Source: Glaciecola sp. (GTDB lineage: Bacteria > Pseudomonadota > Gammaproteobacteria > Enterobacterales > Alteromonadaceae). From it: a stretch of DNA of 64,000 nt. The notes under the pieces are model-generated. The model did no database searches, was not told where the DNA came from, and worked only from the letters and a program-made list of their open reading frames with translations. How positions within the stretch are numbered: the first letter of the stretch is position 1; each line of letters starts with the position of its first letter. Where the stretch lies: contig JAAZVZ010000002.1 in assembly GCA_018623155.1 (NCBI GenBank), positions 62,001 to 126,000 on the forward strand. Reading direction: 5' to 3'. The position numbers were made by a program, and so were the translations under genes. Shown one piece after another: positions 61,095 to 64,000 of the stretch.

Positions 61095-61125
61095 AAAGCC
61101 CTGAAAGATGCATCTTTCAGGGCTT
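61095..61125 (-). terminator. Intrinsic terminator after ppsA
   Basis: AAGCCCTGAAAGATG is followed directly by its exact complement CATCTTTCAGGGCTT, a 30-base perfect palindrome whose loop must form by opening the central pairs. On the minus strand a six-base T run follows. Confidence 0.88.
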
Positions 61126-61150
61126 AAATTACTCTGTGTACAGGTGTAAA

Positions 61151-63535
61151 CTAAGCGTGTTTTTCAGCCAGATACAACCAGGTTTCAACAACCGTATCAG
61201 GATTCAGTGACACACTATCGATACCTTGCTCAACTAACCAGGCAGCAAGATCTTCATGGTCAGACGGGCCTTGGCCACAAATTCCTACATATTTACCGCG
61301 ATTTTTAGCTGCTTTTATTGCCATTGCAAGAAGCTTTTTGACGGCATCATTGCGTTCATCAAATAAATGCGCAATCAAACCAGAGTCGCGGTCAAGTCCT
61401 AGAGACAGTTGGGTCAAATCATTCGAACCGATCGAGAATCCATCAAAAATGTCTAAAAATTCATCAGCTAACAAGGCGTTAGATGGCAATTCACACATCA
61501 TGATAACGCGCAATCCATTTTCGCCTTGTACCAATCCTTCCTCGCGCAGTAACTCAATGACTTGACGGCCTTCTTCCAATGTTCGGACAAATGGGATCAT
61601 AATTTCGACATTCGTTAGTCCCATGTCATTGCGAACACGTTTAATCGCTTCACATTCCAATGCAAAGCAATCACGAAAATCTTCAGAAATATAGCGTGAC
61701 GCGCCTCGGAAACCAAGCATTGGGTTTTCTTCGTCCGGTTCGTATTGATAACCACCGACTAAGTTAAAATATTCATTCGATTTAAAATCAGACATCCGGA
61801 CAATGACTTTTTCAGGCGCAAACGCAGCACCGATTGAGCTAATTCCCTCAACCAATTTTTGAATGTAGAACTCTTTAGGTGAAGCGTACCCTGCGATCAT
61901 TTCAGCAATTTCGGTTTTCAAATCAGCTGGCTGTTCATCAAAGTTTAAAAGTGCTTTGGGGTGCACACCGATCATGCGATTAATAATGAACTCTAAACGA
62001 GCAAGGCCGACACCCGCATGTGGCAGTCGAGCAAAGTCAAATGCGCGATCCGGATTACCCACGTTCATCATTATTTTTAATGGCAAGTCTGGCATTGAAT
62101 CAATGCGTGAGGTAACCACATCAAAGTCCAATTCTTCTGCGTAGATGAAGCCTGTATCCCCTTCTGCACAGGAAACCGTCACCTTATCACCTGTGGTGAT
62201 GCTTGACGTTGCATCGCCACAGCCAACTACTGCAGGAATACCGAGTTCACGTGCGATAATTGCCGCATGGCATGTACGTCCTCCGCGGTTAGTCACTATG
62301 GCTGAAGCACGCTTCATAATCGGTTCCCAATCTGGGTCCGTCATGTCTGTCACGAGCACATCACCTGGCTCAATTTTGTCCATTTCAGCAATGGAACTGA
62401 GAACTTTTGCAGTACCCGCTCCGATCTTGTGACCAATCGCTCGACCAGTGCAGACTGTCGGAGCATTTCCGTCAAGTTGATAACGCTCAATGACTTGGGC
62501 ATCTTCACGTGAGCGAACAGTCTCTGGACGAGCTTGTACAATGTACAATTTACCATCTGTTCCGTCTTTAGCCCATTCAATATCCATCGCACGCCCGTAA
62601 TGTTCAGCAATAATTACAGCTTGCTTGGCTAATTCTTCCACTTCAGCGTCGGTTATAGAAAATGTCAAAGACTGCTCTTTTGGCACATCCACAATCTCAA
62701 CTTGTTTACCGTGTTCTTGAGAAGTTGAGTAAATCATCTGGGTCAGCTTACTGCCTAAATTGCGACGCAACACTGAAGGACGGCCAGCGGCAAGAGTGGG
62801 TTTATGGACATAAAACTCATCAGGATTTACAGCGCCTTGCACCACCATCTCACCTAAACCAAAACTAGAGGTAATAAATACTACATCTTCAAAACCAGAC
62901 TCAGTATCAATCGAGAACATAACACCTGAGGCCGCTTTATCTGAGCGAACCATGCGTTGAATACCCGCAGATAATGCTACCCCTTTGTGATCGTAGCCTT
63001 GATGAACACGATAACTTATTGCTCGGTCGTTAAATAACGAAGCAAATACATGTTTAATGGCAACTAATACTGCCTCATAACCTTTTACATTGAGAAACGT
63101 TTCTTGTTGCCCGGCAAAGGAAGCATCGGGCATATCTTCTGCGGTAGCAGATGAACGTACCGCAAATGATGCAGCGTCTCCAGCATCACCAGAAAGTTCC
63201 GCAAAAGAGTCCGCAATGGCCTTTTCTAAGGCTGGTTGAAATGGCGTGTCAATGATCCACTGACGAATTTCTTCACCCGCTTTCGCAAGTGCGTTTACGT
63301 CTTCGACGTCTAATACATCGAGGACTTCATGGATACGCGCTTCTAAACCACTTTGTTCAAGAAACTCGTTAAACGCATACGAGGTCGTTGCAAAACCACC
63401 CGGCACCTGGACGCCAGCATTGGCTAAATTCGAAATCATTTCCCCAAGTGAAGCATTCTTGCCTCCTACTCGGTTAACATCATGCATACCTAATTCTTGA
63501 TACCATAGTACGTATTCTTGCGCTTGTTGTTGCAC
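61151..63535 (-). CDS. ppsA: Phosphoenolpyruvate synthase PpsA
   Basis: Makes phosphoenolpyruvate from pyruvate and ATP, the gluconeogenic counterpart of pyruvate kinase. The start is best placed at GTG 63535, which has GGAGG seven bases upstream and gives 794 residues (792 in E. coli). A frame start at 63583 lacks a ribosome site and adds 16 residues not found in the family. Motifs are [10 protein letters not shown], the phospho-histidine region [15 protein letters not shown] and the C-terminal [12 protein letters not shown]. It is divergent from ppsR with a HexR-like site between them. Confidence 0.96.
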   Translation of the reverse strand: MQQQAQEYVLWYQELGMHDVNRVGGKNASLGEMISNLANAGVQVPGGFATTSYAFNEFLEQSGLEARIHEVLDVLDVEDVNALAKAGEEIRQWIIDTPFQPALEKAIADSFAELSGDAGDAASFAVRSSATAEDMPDASFAGQQETFLNVKGYEAVLVAIKHVFASLFNDRAISYRVHQGYDHKGVALSAGIQRMVRSDKAASGVMFSIDTESGFEDVVFITSSFGLGEMVVQGAVNPDEFYVHKPTLAAGRPSVLRRNLGSKLTQMIYSTSQEHGKQVEIVDVPKEQSLTFSITDAEVEELAKQAVIIAEHYGRAMDIEWAKDGTDGKLYIVQARPETVRSREDAQVIERYQLDGNAPTVCTGRAIGHKIGAGTAKVLSSIAEMDKIEPGDVLVTDMTDPDWEPIMKRASAIVTNRGGRTCHAAIIARELGIPAVVGCGDATSSITTGDKVTVSCAEGDTGFIYAEELDFDVVTSRIDSMPDLPLKIMMNVGNPDRAFDFARLPHAGVGLARLEFIINRMIGVHPKALLNFDEQPADLKTEIAEMIAGYASPKEFYIQKLVEGISSIGAAFAPEKVIVRMSDFKSNEYFNLVGGYQYEPDEENPMLGFRGASRYISEDFRDCFALECEAIKRVRNDMGLTNVEIMIPFVRTLEEGRQVIELLREEGLVQGENGLRVIMMCELPSNALLADEFLDIFDGFSIGSNDLTQLSLGLDRDSGLIAHLFDERNDAVKKLLAMAIKAAKNRGKYVGICGQGPSDHEDLAAWLVEQGIDSVSLNPDTVVETWLYLAEKHA

Positions 63536-63670
63536 TTGCGAGCCTCCAGCCGTATTGTGTAATAGCTTTATGGTTATCGACACTATTTAATGTGTGTTTA
63601 AAATTTAACCAAAAAAGTAAAATAGCATTGTAGAATGCTGACTATAAATTTGTAAAATTTAATTGTAATT

Positions 63671-63685
63671 CGTAATAAAATTACA
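63671..63685. promoter_or_regulatory. HexR-like operator between ppsA and ppsR
   Basis: CGTAATAAAATTACA matches the HexR consensus except for the first base. Another TGTAAT begins at 63664, so a wider repeat (TGTAAT to ATTACA over 22 bases) also exists. It lies 136 bases upstream of the ppsA start. HexR activates ppsA in Shewanella by published work; activation here is inference. Confidence 0.68.
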
Positions 63686-63704
63686 AGATTGTTAAGGAGT
63701 TGTG

Positions 63705-64000
63705 ATGCGCGCAGCCTATTATATTTCAGATGGTACAGCCATAACATCCGAGGTTTTCGGCCATGCTTTACTCTCTTTATTCCCGATTGAGTTCAATCAC
63801 ATCACAATCCCTTTTGTCGAAACTGAACAACATGCAAATGAAGTGTTAAAACAAATTTCTGTAAGTTTTCAAGAAACGAATCAACGTCCGTTGGTTTTTT
63901 ACACAATCGTTAACAGCGACATTCGTCATATTATTGCTAACTCTGTTGGTATCAATTACAACTTTTTAGACCAATTTGTGGCACCTCTAGAAAAAATTCT
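63705..64000 (+). CDS. ppsR: PEP synthase regulatory protein PpsR (partial, C-terminus outside window)
   Basis: Bifunctional kinase/pyrophosphorylase that inactivates and reactivates PpsA by threonine phosphorylation. About 98 residues are visible. The N-terminus [22 protein letters not shown] matches the family's [11 protein letters not shown] block, and [17 protein letters not shown] follows. The P-loop (GVSRxGKTPTS) lies beyond the window. The ATG has AAGGAG five bases upstream. It is divergent from its target gene ppsA, a conserved pairing. Confidence 0.93.
   Translation, partial: MRAAYYISDGTAITSEVFGHALLSLFPIEFNHITIPFVETEQHANEVLKQISVSFQETNQRPLVFYTIVNSDIRHIIANSVGINYNFLDQFVAPLEKI

Overview
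The window is about 64 kb of AT-rich core chromosome from a gammaproteobacterium. Protein sequences and gene order point to a marine member of the Alteromonadales (Alteromonas/Glaciecola/Paraglaciecola-like; this is inference, since no rRNA is present). Nearly every reading frame belongs to a recognisable conserved family. I see no tRNA, rRNA, insertion sequence, prophage, integron or CRISPR array, and no gene-free stretch longer than about 300 bases.

Layout. 1-4.9 kb: ftsH (cut by the window edge), rlmE, yhbY, a Cys4 mini-protein and a Lon-like protease. 5.0-17.6 kb: a long plus-strand run from leuS through lptE, holA, nadD, rsfS, rlmH, mrdA, rodA, rlpA and dacA to ybeD, lipB and lipA, covering translation, LPS assembly, NAD synthesis, ribosome silencing, cell-wall elongation and lipoate. 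17.7-25.1 kb: ansA, yeaC, a zinc-ribbon membrane protein, an alanine/glycine symporter, an M14 carboxypeptidase, a TlpA-like redoxin, a long GAPDH paralogue and msrB. 25.1-31.5 kb: the malQ-glgB-glgX glycogen/maltodextrin operon, ending in msrB. 31.7-42 kb: central carbon metabolism, with gapA and yeaD, the zwf-pgl-edd-glk-eda Entner-Doudoroff operon, its divergent regulator hexR, and pyk.

42-46.4 kb: an enoyl-reductase/saccharopine-dehydrogenase-like gene with a striking hairpin over its ribosome binding site, a YdjA nitroreductase, sppA and yfbV. 46.5-52.5 kb: trxB, aat, bpt, infA, clpA, clpS and cspD, including most of the bacterial N-degron pathway. 52.6-57.6 kb: rluE, mnmA, hflD, purB and roxA. 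57.6-64 kb: a small conserved protein, a YdiJ-type FAD/Fe-S dehydrogenase, ppsA and the divergent start of ppsR, cut by the window end.

Regulation. HexR-type 15-bp inverted repeats (consensus TGTAATnnnATTACA) lie in the malQ/gapA, zwf/hexR, hexR/pyk and ppsA/ppsR intergenic regions, with a weaker one before the long GAPDH gene. HexR made here therefore probably controls both the glycolytic/Entner-Doudoroff and the gluconeogenic (ppsA) genes of the same window. Intrinsic terminators divide many of the transcription units. I did not find a clearly new multi-gene system. The most unusual sequence element is the perfect 12-bp-arm stem at 42011-42038, which buries a Shine-Dalgarno sequence.
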